DNA of 64,000 bases from Onthophagus taurus (taxonomy: Eukaryota > Arthropoda > Insecta > Coleoptera > Scarabaeidae). Location: contig NC_091968.1 in the NCBI RefSeq assembly GCF_036711975.1, positions 20,460,001 through 20,524,000 on the forward strand. The letters run 5' to 3'. Position numbers and translations under genes: made by a program. Below the pieces are notes generated by a model. It was not told the DNA's origin. It was given only the letters and a program-made list of their open reading frames with translations, and ran no database searches. Positions 1-10,254 of this stretch are shown piece by piece (positions within the stretch are counted from its first letter, which is position 1; the number at the start of each line of letters is the position of its first letter).

Positions 1-1
1 G

Positions 2-1491
2 AAAACTTATCATTGGTTAAAAAATGATTTACCTCCAAGTTTTTGTGATGAATCGCAAGAAAACTTTTCTTCTGAAAACAAAACACCTCTTGAGTGGTTC
101 CTAGATTTTTTTGATGAAGATCTTATAAACATAATAACAACTGAAACAAATAGATATGCTAAACAAAAGAATCGTTTTCAAGAAGTTCTGGAATCCGAAA
201 TAAAAGCTTTTCTTGGAGTTCTTATTATTAGTGGATACGTAATTACTCCACAGCGAAGAATGTTTTGGGAACGTGATAGAGACGCTAACAATAGTCTGGT
301 AACAGAATGTATCAGTAGAGATAAGTTTGAATTTATTTTATCAAACTTTCATTTGGCTGACAATTCCATGCTAGATCAACAAGACAAATTTGCAAAGGTT
401 AGACCTCTTTTCAAGCATTTGAATAAAAAAATTATGGAAAAAGGAATTCGTACAAAAAACCATTCGATAGATGAAGCCATGGTTCCGTATTTCGGTCGTC
501 ACTCCTGTAAGCAGTTCATTTATGGCAAGCCAATAAGATATGGCTATAAACTCTGGGTTGGCGCCTCTAAGGAAGGGTATGTTTATTGGTTTGAGCCCTA
601 TCAAGGTTCAAAAACAAATATTAGCAAAGTATACTGTGACCTTGGAGTTGGCCCTAGCGTTGTACTAGAATATGCGAATGTTCTGAAAAAGAAATAGCCT
701 AATTTTGAGTTTCACCTAGTCTTTGATAATTTTTTTACGAACATACCACTTATTGAGAAGCTGTCTGAAAAAAAACTAATGGGGACCGGCACAGTTAGAG
801 AAAATCGACTGCGAGGAATTGACTTACGAGATTCTAAACTTTTGAAGAAGGAAAAAAGAGGGAGCTATGATTACAGGAAAATTAGTGATCAAAATATAAT
901 AGCAGTTAAATGGAATGATAATAGTTTAGTTACTCCTTGTTCCAACGCAATAGGAGTTTGCCAATTCACAAAAGGAGAAGAGAAACATTCAGGCACGGAG
1001 AAAATGTAACTGTTATAAAAATGTACCAATAATCATGTTTTTTTTTAGATTGAACAACCTGCGATCGTAAAGAGTTATAATGAAAATATGGACGGTGTTG
1101 ATCGGTTTGATCAAAATATTGGTTTGTATCGTATTTCCATAAGAGGAAAAAAATGGTACTTTTCCCTTGTTTGTCATTGTATTGACATGTCAATTCAAAA
1201 TGCTTGGCAACTGTATCGAAATAATGGAGGAGAAATGAATCAGCTACAATTTAGACGACGAATCGCTAATGTTTTATTGTTGAAAAATAAAAACCGTTCC
1301 CGTCTTCAAGTAGAGGTCGTCCATCTCAACAAGAAAATATAGATATTCGATATGACCGGTTAGATCACTTGGTTACGCCACAAGAAAAGCAGACGCGATG
1401 CGGCTTTTGTCATATTAAGACAACAACAAGATGTATAAAATGTAATGTTGGATTACATGTAAAGTATTTCGTTGATTACCATAAAAAATAA
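2..1491 (+). pseudogene. piggyBac-family transposase, 5' end outside window, decayed
   Basis: The frame is open from base 2 and reads through piggyBac DDE transposase blocks: SIDEAMVPYFGRH near 466-504 (first catalytic D), FDNFFTNIPLIEKL near 722-763 (second D), and MDGVDRFDQNIGLYRIS near 1088-1138 (third D region). A C-terminal cysteine-rich finger (CGFCH..CIKC) ends at a TAA at 1489-1491. Breaks visible: an in-frame TAG at 695-697, stops around 1007-1048, and a frameshift near 1310-1320 before the finger. The stretch 1006-1048 has GT..AG ends, but splicing it would shift the frame. Family role: cut-and-paste transposition at TTAA sites. No terminal repeats or TTAA sites could be assigned, and the left end lies outside. 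It probably sits in the long intron of the minus-strand SNX6 gene. The family call is secure; the copy is dead. Confidence 0.85.
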
Positions 1492-1582
1492 ATAATATTA
1501 TAATATTATCTTGTGTCTCTATTCGCCATTAATATGCCTAGCGTACTATATATAGGACAGTGACTTTTAGACCCATGTAGTA

Positions 1583-4095
1583 CAGGGTGTCACACAAAAA
1601 ACGCCCCAAGCTGTAACTCTGTCATTTACGTTCCGATTTTAATGAGCCAGGTATCAAATGAAATGGTTTGATAAATACTATGATTCCTGCTACAAATAAT
1701 TTTTTTCCAACGCCATCTTAAATTTCAAACGAATATGAACTTTTGTTTTTCAAATTGCACGGTATATTTTTCGTCACGTCATTAGATAGAGATTTTTTTG
1801 CTGAATCCAATGATGTACAGTACATCCATTTTTAATGTAATTTGAGCAGAGAAAAGACACCCTATATATAGAGGTTATCACACAAGAATGCCACAAGCTG
1901 TAATTCAGTCATTTACAATCCGATTTTCACGAGCCAGGTATCAAATGAAATGGATTGATGACTATGATTCATGCTACAAATAAATTTTTTCCAAAGCCAT
2001 CTTCAATTTCAAGCGATGTCAACTTTTGATTTTCAAATTGGTCAATATATTTTTTTTTCACGTTATTGGATAGTTTTTTTTTTAATCCTTTGATGTATAA
2101 CACATCAATATTAATTGTAATTTTAGCAGAGAAAAAAATTAAAACACTTTCCGAACATTCTCATAAAGTCACTTGCGTTATAATGTAGTGTGCCATGGAA
2201 AAAAATAAATAATAACGCATAAAACTGGTAACAGACATTAAATGCTATTTCAATGGCTGAAACCCGTTATTAAAATTGAACAAGTAATAATTTTATTTCA
2301 CAAAGAAAAAGAAAAACAAAAATCAAAACTAAAAAAAAATTACAAATATTGTTCGAATTGATTACCGTTATGCTCAATACAACACTGGCATCTCCTTATA
2401 ACGCCATATTTAATATGAAATTGTTAGGTATTTCCCGACAAACTTCAATTATTCGGTTTCTCAAATCATTTACATTTTGTGGCACTGCTAAGTAAACTCG
2501 ATCTTGGAGATATCCCCAAAGCCAAAAATCTAAGGGCGTAAGGTAGGCGATCGCGCAGGCCAACGAATAGGTCCATTAGTGCCAATCCATTGTTGATTAA
2601 AATTTCGATTCAACCAACTGACGTTTATGCGTGCATTATGAGGAGTAGCACCGTCCTGTTGAAAATATGTTTCATGCAGTCCCGCAAGTGGTAATTCATC
2701 GAAACAATTTTCAACATTTTCACTTAATAGTTGGTGATATTTTTGCTGATTTAAGGAACCGTCGATAAAGAACGGCCCAATCAAGCAGTCTCCAAGTAGG
2801 CCACACCAAACATTGCAGCTAAAACGACGTTGAGTTGATGGTTATTGTCGATGACCAATCTAGGATTTTCTTGGCTCCAACGGCGGTGAATGTTGCGGTT
2901 AAAAATTCCATTATTAGTGAAAGTACACTCATCTGTCCAAATAATTTTAGAATAAAATAACGGATCTTGTTGCAATTTTGTTAAGTAAAAATTACAAAAT
3001 TGAAACCTTCGGATCGGATCATTTCCATCTATTGCTTGCACCTTGTGAGCAATATACGGCTTAAATTTGTGTTTTTTAAGCACTGCACATGCAGTACTTC
3101 GAGACGTATCAATAATGTTCGCAACTTCACGAACAGAAGTTTTGGCGTTTTCTTCAACAGCTAACAAAACGTCCAGTTCCACATTTTCAGAAAATTTTCT
3201 CTGCGCTAACTTCGGTTTCTTGAAACTTCCAAATCTTCTTAAATTTTCTTCAGTTCGGCTAAATTTACGACGATTTGAAACATCTCTTTGCGGAAAACGT
3301 TCCATGTAAAGTCGCAATGCCTGACTACTGTTTTTACTACATTCAAAATAAACTTGTAGCATGTCAGTAAGTTCACTGAAATTCATGATATCTTTAAAAA
3401 ACGGCGAATTATACTTATTAAAAATATCACTAATAATTTGTAATGACAGTTATAAGTTGTTTTTTATTTTTTTCCATGGCATACTACATTATAACGCTTG
3501 TGATTTTATGAGAATGTTCGGAAAGTGTTTTATTTTTTTTCTCTACTAAAATTACAATTAATATTGATGTATTATACATCAATGGATTTAAAAAAAAAAT
3601 CTCTATCCAATAACGTGAAAAAAAACATACCGACCAACTTGAAAATCAAAAGTTGACATCGCTTGAAATTGAAGATGGCTTTGGAAAAAATTTATTTGTA
3701 GCATGAATCATAGTATTCATCAAACCATTTCATTTGATACCTGGCTCATGAAAATCGGATTGTAAATGACTGAATTACAGCTTGAGGCATTCTTGTGTGA
3801 TAATCTCTATATACAGGCTGTCTTTTCTCTGCTAAAAGTACATTCAAAATGGATGTACTGTACATCATTGGATTCAGAAAAAAAATCTCTATCTAATGAC
3901 GTGACGAAAAATATATGGTGCAATTTGAAAAACAAAAGTTCATAATCGCTTGAAATTGAAGATGGCGTTGGAAACAATTTATTTGTAGCTTGAATCATAG
4001 TATTTATCAAACCATATCATTTGACACCTGGCTCATTAAAATCAGAATATAAATGACAGAGTTACACCTTGGGGCGTTTTTTGTGTGACACCCTG
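1583..4095 (-). mobile_element. Tc1/mariner-superfamily element with layered long inverted ends
   Basis: The element begins CAGGGTGTCACACAA at 1583 and ends with the complement TTGTGTGACACCCTG at 4095, flanked by TA on both sides (1581-1582 and 4096-4097). Each arm is about 570 bp and made of two related units. The outer units are about 1583-1866 and about 3815-4095, and each is itself bounded by CAGGGTGTC-like and GACACCCT-like ends. The inner units, about 1868-2150 and about 3530-3812, carry a second diverged copy of the same terminal sequence. The transposase relic lies between the arms on the minus strand. This looks like an element flanked by inverted copies of its own short derivative, or an element whose ends were duplicated. 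Confidence 0.8.
2340..3386 (-). pseudogene. mariner-like transposase with DUF4817-type N-terminus, frameshifted
   Basis: Read on the minus strand from ATG 3386, the N-terminal helix-turn-helix region (YFECSKNSSQALRLYMERFP) resembles the DUF4817 domain of insect mariner-like transposases. It is followed by the first catalytic motif WTDECTF, then QQDGATPHNAR with the second acidic residue, then a WPARSP block where the third aspartate position reads T. Frameshifts fall near 2783, near 2535 and near 2398; after the last one the typical C-terminal tail (NGNQFEQYL) is still readable to a TAA at 2340-2342. It is similar in plan to the better preserved copies at 23690 and 47851. Family role: DD-D transposition at TA. 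It cannot be functional as it stands. Confidence 0.8.
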
Positions 4096-4187
4096 TATAT
4101 AAAAAATTATAATGATCAGATATCATGTTTAAATACTGTTTTCTTAGATAAAATATCATTTGAACAGTAAATTATATTTAATATTAA

Positions 4188-5039
4188 GTGTTTAGGCATA
4201 TCTGGGTTAATATGCAACTAAATTTTTATCATTTTGCCGTCGTCGAAGGAAGTTCCAGAGGAAAATTAAATCCAGCTACAGTGAGGTCATACATCTGGAC
4301 TGAAGTGGATCACCAAAGAGGATCTAATGAAATAGCATCAGCACTCTTCCATACTCTAACAACATTTGAATTTAGTGACACTGTTACAGTCTTCTAATTC
4401 TAATTCCAATTCTACCGTAATTGGAATGCTGTGTAACTGGTTGTTAAATTTAAGTCCTTCAACCATTACAGATGTTCAAGTTATATTCCCAATGGTAGGA
4501 CATTCTTACATTCCTCCAGACAGGCTATTTGGTCATATCGAAAAAGTAATCAAAAAGAAACCAGATGTTACAAGTCCAGAGCAATATATAAAAATTATAT
4601 AAAAATGGGGAAAGGTCTACAGATTGGGAGTTGAGGTTCCAGTACATGATTGGAAATTGAAAACACAACTTATTATGAAACCTCCGTCCCAGTGGCATTT
4701 TAAATTTCAGATGTCCAAGCGCATTATAATTTCAAAAAGCAATGCTGGTCTTTCTGTAAGAGGAGAAAGTTTCTATAGGAACAATCTAGGTTACAAAAAT
4801 CGTTGCTAAGAAGGGGAAAAAAGCTACTTCTGGAGCCAAGTGTTATTGAATCTGTAAGTATTACTAATTTGCTTAAAAAACATTATGGAGAAGATTGGCA
4901 GAGCAATGAAGCACTATCCTTCTTCAAAAATGCTTTTAAGAATAAATCTGTTATAGAGAACTCTACAACAGAATCCAATCAAACTGAAAATGTAACTGAA
5001 AACTTTTGTTTAGCGGAAGCTTTAGATTTTGATGTTTAA
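4188..5039 (+). pseudogene. DUF7869-domain protein, decayed
   Basis: Three forward pieces share the order of the DUF7869 domain found in multicopy insect genes: YIWTEVDHQRGSNEIASALF (near 4290-4350), then GMLCNWLL and FPMVGHSYIPPDRLFGHIEK (4425-4545), then a basic C-terminal segment to 5039. Frameshifts fall near 4375-4400 and 4600-4620, and again near 4800 before the last piece (GEDWQSNEALSFFKNAF). The molecular function of DUF7869 proteins is not established to my knowledge; they often occur as repeated, transposon-like genes. The copy lies just right of the mariner element. The family call rests on remembered motif order, so I am only fairly sure. Confidence 0.55.
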
Positions 5040-5276
5040 TATTATCCAGTTAAAATAATGTACCTATGTTACTATTTTTTCTTACTTTTGCTTCTTTCAA
5101 TTTTTTTTTGTCAAAACGCGACATGTCACAGCTCTTAACATACAAAACCCAACATGTCCATATTAAAATCCCAATTTACAAAAAAACTAGCTGAACTAGA
5201 ATTTTAGGCAATACATTTTCAATAAATTATGCACTAGATAATAACAATACTTTGTTTATATTCTTGCTTTAACTAT

Positions 5277-5486
5277 TCATAATTCTGTAATCAGTTTTTC
5301 GCGATTTCTGTCAAATTTGTTTATGTGGACTTGTCGGGTTTTGCATTTAGAGGCCTGATATATGTTTATAACGCAGTCCAATTTTAAATTTAATAAGTTA
5401 TAACTAACGCCATCTTTTACCCAGCAGCCGTTTCTATTATCAATTGCGAATTCAGTCCATTGCATGTACTGAAAGATTAATATCAA
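5277..5486 (-). other. Unrecognised 69-codon ORF inside the SNX6 intron
   Basis: An open frame on the SNX6 strand starts just past the donor of SNX6 exon 4. It contains the segment AIDNRNGCWVKDGVSYNLL. I do not recognise it and see no splice signals tying it to SNX6. It does not resemble the SNX6 C-terminus, which should follow. It may be a scrap of a decayed element or chance. Confidence 0.2.
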
Positions 5487-5491
5487 CTTAC

Positions 5492-6561
5492 TCTAGCTCT
5501 TTCAAAAGTATCAGCAACTTTCGACATAAATTTATCTAGTGGACCTGGATCAATATTGGCCAATTCAATTAACCGACTCGAAATTTTAATGAAACTATCA
5601 GCGACCTCTTTGTGTTTTTCAGTCATTTTATCAGTACGAACAGTAGCCTCTTTTAACTGTCCGTTATACTCGGTTAAGGCATTCATTTGTTGTTCAAAAA
5701 AATCGTTAACATCACGCACTTTTGCGTTTAAATAATATTGATCGGTCGTGTTACTTAAAGATTTTACCAAGCCCCCCAGTTGTTGGAGGCGACCGCGAGG
5801 TCTCGCACACAACTCTTTTTCGTATTCAAGAAAAACTCTGAGATGTTCGTCTTCACGAAAAACCGCATGACTCGCTAAACGCGTTAAAAACACTTCGTGC
5901 ATTGCTACGGTTTTTTTAAACGTCGCCAAATATTCCCTAAAAAAATTACAATTAATAATAATACGATTAATTTAAATTGATTTGTTTTAAATTACGCTTC
6001 TAATTCTTGTTTCATTTTATTAAATTCCTCTTTCGTCATCGTTCCTTCACCTTCCCCTAATCTTTGAAGTTTTTCTCTTGACCCATCAAAGTTTGGACGT
6101 GGAGGAGGTGGTGGAATCTTAAATAAACTCGTTATTAAACCTTTTTTCTTAAAAACCAATTAAATAAAACCTACGATATAACCTGCATAAGAACGATTCT
6201 CTTCATATCGATCATGTAACCAAATAAAATCCTCGTGTTGCCTCACAACTAAAAACTCAGGCTTTTGAAACGTTTTTAGCGTTGTCCGAGTATGAACTGT
6301 GAATTTAACTTTATCTTTTTCACTTAAGGCATCGGATATGTCAACAATCAAGCTATTATCGGTTAAAGGGATAGTATTTCCATCGTCCCCGTTCGGTTTA
6401 TCGCTCTAAAATAAAATATAAACATAATTATGAGGCATAATACAAAGAGGAAGTTTTTTGAGGTTAAGTTGGGGAAAAACGCCCACCGAGGATTCAAAGC
6501 GAAATTTCGGAATTTTCTTTAATCCAGGTGTTGGGTTTTGAAATTTGCGGCCACTTACCAT
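5492..6561 (-). CDS. Snx6: Sorting nexin 6 (SNX5/6 type), 5' four coding exons, partial
   Basis: Exons read on the minus strand: the ATG alone at 6561-6559 (followed at once by the donor gtaagt), then 6405-6175, 6117-5996 and 5936-5492. All junctions are GT/AG and keep the frame, giving about 266 residues. Exon 2 encodes most of the PX domain ([42 protein letters not shown]). Exon 3 gives the proline stretch and the linker [13 protein letters not shown]. Exon 4 starts the BAR domain ([48 protein letters not shown]). SNX6 proteins act in endosome-to-Golgi retrograde sorting as membrane-bending BAR partners in ESCPE-1/retromer-linked coats. Exon 4 ends on a gtaagt donor; the remaining BAR exons are not found down to base 1. 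The intron is therefore at least 5.49 kb and full of transposon relics, or the gene is broken. Confidence 0.9.
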
Positions 6562-7510
6562 GTTAAAACGAGGGGTTTCTTACAGTTTTTTCGAGTTATT
6601 TTGGGTTAATTCGGAGATTATAAACTTAAGTTAACGTTGACGGGAAAAAACAAAAATGGCGCTTTCATTCGGTTTGAAATTAGCTGTTATTTATCAATTT
6701 AGTTTATTTAATAATTTTAATCTATTTTAGAATGTTGTTTATAACGATCACGATTTCATTTAATTAGAAGGTCATCTTTATTTTTGATTAATTTTGTTAT
6801 AATTAAAAACAAATTATTATGATATTTTTTGGGAGGTTTATTTTGATGTTATTAAATAATGTTCGATTGAGCTAATCAAAATAAGCATGTTTCGATTAAC
6901 TTTTAATTTTTAAATTAAACATTAATTTTAAACTTTCTAGTAGTAAGTAGTAGTAAATAGCAAATTACACAAGTTTCTCGTATAATAATACAATGTTGTT
7001 AATGTTATCGTTCCTAGTACACTTCACCAGCTTCAAGGCCATTCGTTAACATCTCTCAACATCGTCCTGAACGTTATTGAACATTATTTCATCAGTTACT
7101 TAACCCATTTATGCTTAGTATTCCTTAAAAGGGAAATTAAAATTATATTTTATAATTTAATTCATTGATAATTAGCGCCACCTATTATGCGTTTGCTGCA
7201 CTCTACTTGCGCGCCCAATTTGTTACTCAAACGTCATATTATAAAAAAATGTCAATTTGTGTGGTTTTGGTGCCATAGAATTTGAACAACACAATAAATG
7301 CAGCAACAGGTATGTATAAATATTAAATTTATGGGCTGTTGTTAAAATCCAAGTGCATCATAATAAACATTATGTGTATTATGTACATTATGTAAACTAC
7401 AAATCGGTTGATTTCTCAACTAGTGTTCCGGGGGACTCCATGCAATACGAACTGTTAAGAATTATATACGTATTTTACAGTTTGCGTTTAGATGAGCTCT
7501 TAATTCTCGT
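6562..7510. other. Non-coding flank upstream of SNX6
   Basis: This stretch holds the 5' leader and promoter side of SNX6 (minus strand), then AT-rich sequence without a supportable gene. Around 7010-7110 there are irregular CATC/CAACATCG-type motifs like those in the minisatellite stretches near the odorant receptors. No core promoter element could be assigned with confidence. Confidence 0.4.
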
Positions 7511-7947
7511 TTAAATTCGTTCTTTTGATCCTTTTCTATGGTCTCCAGCAAATGGTTTCATTACGTTCTTTGTCAAAGTAAATGCTTCATTACCTACAAT
7601 AACATAGGGAATATCCTTGTCTCCTCCAGGGAGTGGTTTTGCAGATGGTAATCCTAACGTATTACTCTCAAGTTTTTTATAAAGTTCTGTGTTTCTGAAT
7701 ACTCCCCCGTCAGAAATTCTACCTTGACATCCAATATTAACATAAAGAAAGTTATAATTCGCATCGACCAGAGCAAAAAGTACTATGCTAAAGAAGCCTT
7801 TGTAATTATAGTATTCACTTGCACTGTTAAATGGTGCTTGGAGAATAACATGCTTCCCATGAATTGCGCCAATGCAATGAGGAAAGTTCCATATTTGCTC
7901 ATAATCTCGAGCCACTTCCAGCTATTCTTCTGGGGTTGAAGGCATCT
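7511..7947 (-). pseudogene. Harbinger (HARBI1-like) transposase, C-terminal catalytic exon
   Basis: A splice acceptor (tttttttag) precedes the segment beginning MPSTPEE at 7947 on the minus strand. The DDE_4 core follows: WNFPHCIGAIHGKHV, FNSASEYYNYKGFFSIVLFALVD and GCQGRISDGGVF with two catalytic acidic positions, then YVIVGNEAF and MKPF. An in-frame TAG replaces the tryptophan expected right after PEE, and in GNEAF the usual D-D pair reads N-E, so the catalytic site looks damaged. Family role: PIF/Harbinger transposition, normally with a Myb/MADF-like partner protein. It belongs with the N-terminal piece at 8737-9219, but the intervening sequence does not form a normal intron. Confidence 0.8.
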
Positions 7948-8052
7948 AAAAAAATCAATCTGCAGTGATAGCATCGTACTTAAAATATAATATACATTTT
8001 TAAAATCTTTTTTACAGTATTGTTAGATAATGTACATATATACTTTTTATAG

Positions 8053-8703
8053 GAAAATGTAAACGCAGAAGCTCAACCTTGTTCTACTTTAAATATAAAC
8101 GCTAATGCCCAGCCTAATCCCAGTTTAAATGTAAACGCTGATGTTCAACCTGACAATAATTTAAATGCTATACCACAAGCACTTATATCAGCACAACCAG
8201 CAAGTAAAATAAGAAAGCAAGCAAAGAAAAATGACGAGGATCCGCGTATAGAAATGGCTTATAAGTTTTTACAAGCACCGATGGAAAAAGAAGATTGCAC
8301 ACAACTATTTGCTAAATATGTCGCGGAAAAATTGAATCAGTTCGATCCATACACACAGTCAGTCTTGACTCATAAAATTAATACTTTAATTTTTGATGCA
8401 GAATTGTCAAGACTTGGTGCAGCACCAAATGGTTCCCAATGTTTCATGTCCCCTTCCCAACATTCAGTTTCACCATTACATTCTGTTCGTGATATTTCAT
8501 TACAAAGTAGCTCACCACCTTTATCAGTATCACCATCTCCCCAACCCTAATACCTGGTTGTTACCAGCAAACTTCCCACATCCTCAGAACAAACAGTCAT
8601 TACAAAAGATACAGTCACTACAGAAAATCCAATGACTGTGGAAAATACAGTGGCTACAGAAAATGCGGTAACATTTGAATTATCTCAATTTTTAAATCTT
8701 TAA
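8053..8703 (+). pseudogene. Harbinger partner (Myb/MADF-BESS-like) protein, last exon
   Basis: A tttttatag acceptor at 8052 opens a plus-strand frame. It starts with imperfect 12-14 residue repeats (LNINANAQPNPS, LNVNADVQPDNN). A conserved helical block follows (DPRIEMAYKFL..FAKYVAEKLNQF..QSVLTHKINTLIFDAEL), as found at the C-terminus of the Harbinger-associated Myb/MADF protein, which helps the transposase reach the nucleus and bind the ends. An in-frame TAA lies at 8548-8550; the same frame then stays open to 8703 and is followed by AATAAA-type sequence. The upstream DNA-binding exons are missing: the place where they should be is occupied by the opposite-strand transposase exon. Confidence 0.6.
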
Positions 8704-8736
8704 TAATAATTTTTCTAATTGAAAATAAAAATATGT

Positions 8737-9219
8737 TTAAATAAAAGTTCTTTTTGATGGTATGTGTTTGTCATCAAGTAAAGCTTTACATACTTGCGGA
8801 ACTATAATGGATATAGCTTGCTTAGATATTTTGAATAGGTACTGAAGACTTGTGTACGAATCTCCAGTAGCTAAGAAACGAAGTGTCAAAGCTAGTCTGT
8901 CCTTCACACTTACACTTTCTCTGAAGTTAGTATCCTGCTTCTGGATTTTTGGTCCAATCAAATTTATAAATAATTCGAAGTCTTGTACAGACATTCTTAA
9001 AAAGTTCTTAAAGTGACCAGTGCTTTCATCTAACGATAATATGTTCAATAAATGTACGCCTTCACCTTCATTTTTTCTGCTTTGGTACAAATGTTTCATC
9101 CAATACAGCCTTTTCTTGCGACTTTCTTCCTTTTTTTTAATTAAATTGTGCATTATTATGAATGCAGCGCACTTTTTCTTGAACATATTGCTATGCTGAG
9201 ACATACTCTTACTAGACAA
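8737..9219 (-). pseudogene. Harbinger transposase, N-terminal part
   Basis: Minus-strand frame with the N-terminal region of insect HARBI1-like transposases: KRLYWMKHLYQSR, HLLNILSLDESTGHFKNFLRMS, and the helix-turn-helix-like block VKDRLALTLRFLATGDSYTSLQYLFKIS..VPQVCKALLD. After CKALLD the sequence departs from the family and no donor site is visible before the stop, so the 800 bp between here and 7947 looks like a rearrangement rather than an intron. The codons before about 9150 do not look family-like and the real start is uncertain. Confidence 0.75.
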
Positions 9220-9249
9220 CTACGCCAGGTAGGTACCTCTTTGAAACTA

Positions 9250-9475
9250 AGTTTATTTCACTTCAACAACACGTCCACATACAAATCCTGTGGGCCGCAA
9301 ATTCCTTTGATGTTCGGGAGAAAACCGACTTTCGATGGTTCGTATGTGTGTGTGCGGCGAAAATTTTTGTGTGCCACTTTGTGCGTCAAACCGTCCACAT
9401 TGCCACGCACACACACCACATACAACGTATACAGTCCACACAACGTAAATTTTTATTGATGTGGACCCAGCTTTA
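9250..9475. repeat. Probable Harbinger subterminal region
   Basis: This block is rich in CACACAC/GTGTGG and contains several GTCCACA or TGTGGAC motifs, including an inverted pair near 9436-9465. It abuts the Harbinger transposase on one side and the next element (piggyBac) on the other, and ends GGACCCAGCTTTA, resembling the outer end of an insect Harbinger element. The partner end left of 7511 was not found. Confidence 0.4.
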
Positions 9476-10254
9476 GACTACGTGACGAGGATAATGATCA
9501 TATAAACATATACATTACGCTACCTGATGATCAGGGAGCCGAACCAGAAGAGACTAGTGGTAAATCTGATGATGAACATGTAGGTGATACAACCCACTTA
9601 TCGAAAGGCATCCTAAAGCAACAATGTGATGTTGAGTTTCATGGATCTGATGGCGATTTTGATGAGGAAGATCTTGCACATTTGAGAAGAACCCTCTTCA
9701 ACATTAAAATCATCAAAAGTAGCAAAAGAAGAGCAATTGGAGAAGGTACTACTCCATTGTGTTCTTGCAACATCTCATGCAACCTCAGGAAACATTCCAA
9801 AGAAGTCGACTAAGCAGAAGATCCATTCCATTATTATAAGTTATTCTTTGATGATGCTGTAACAAGCATGCCCCCAACAAAAAAACAATAAAGTCCATTT
9901 AAACATTGATAAATTACATGTAGTGTTAGGCGATATATTACTATCTGATGTGTCAAATACCCGAACAAAGAAATGATGTGGAAGAACCAAGGTGATGTGC
10001 CAAGAATTGTACAAGATAGTATGCTATTAAATAGACACAATAATTTTGTAGATAGATTGTATAAACTAAGACCATTTATTGAAAAACTTTATAAAAACGT
10101 TAAAAAACATGGTGTACTGAAAGAAAACACATCCATAGATGAATTATTACGGCAAACATTACGCGAAGCAATACATAAAAGGTAAACCTGTGAGTTTTGG
10201 ATTTAAAAATTGTTCTCTGTGTACAAGTGAAGGATATATGGTAAGCTTTGATGT

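Noticed and set aside
1006..1048. Possible 43-nt intron in the first piggyBac transposase
   Set aside because: GT and AG ends are present, but removing 43 nt shifts the reading frame that continues cleanly from 1049; it is more likely decay or an insertion.
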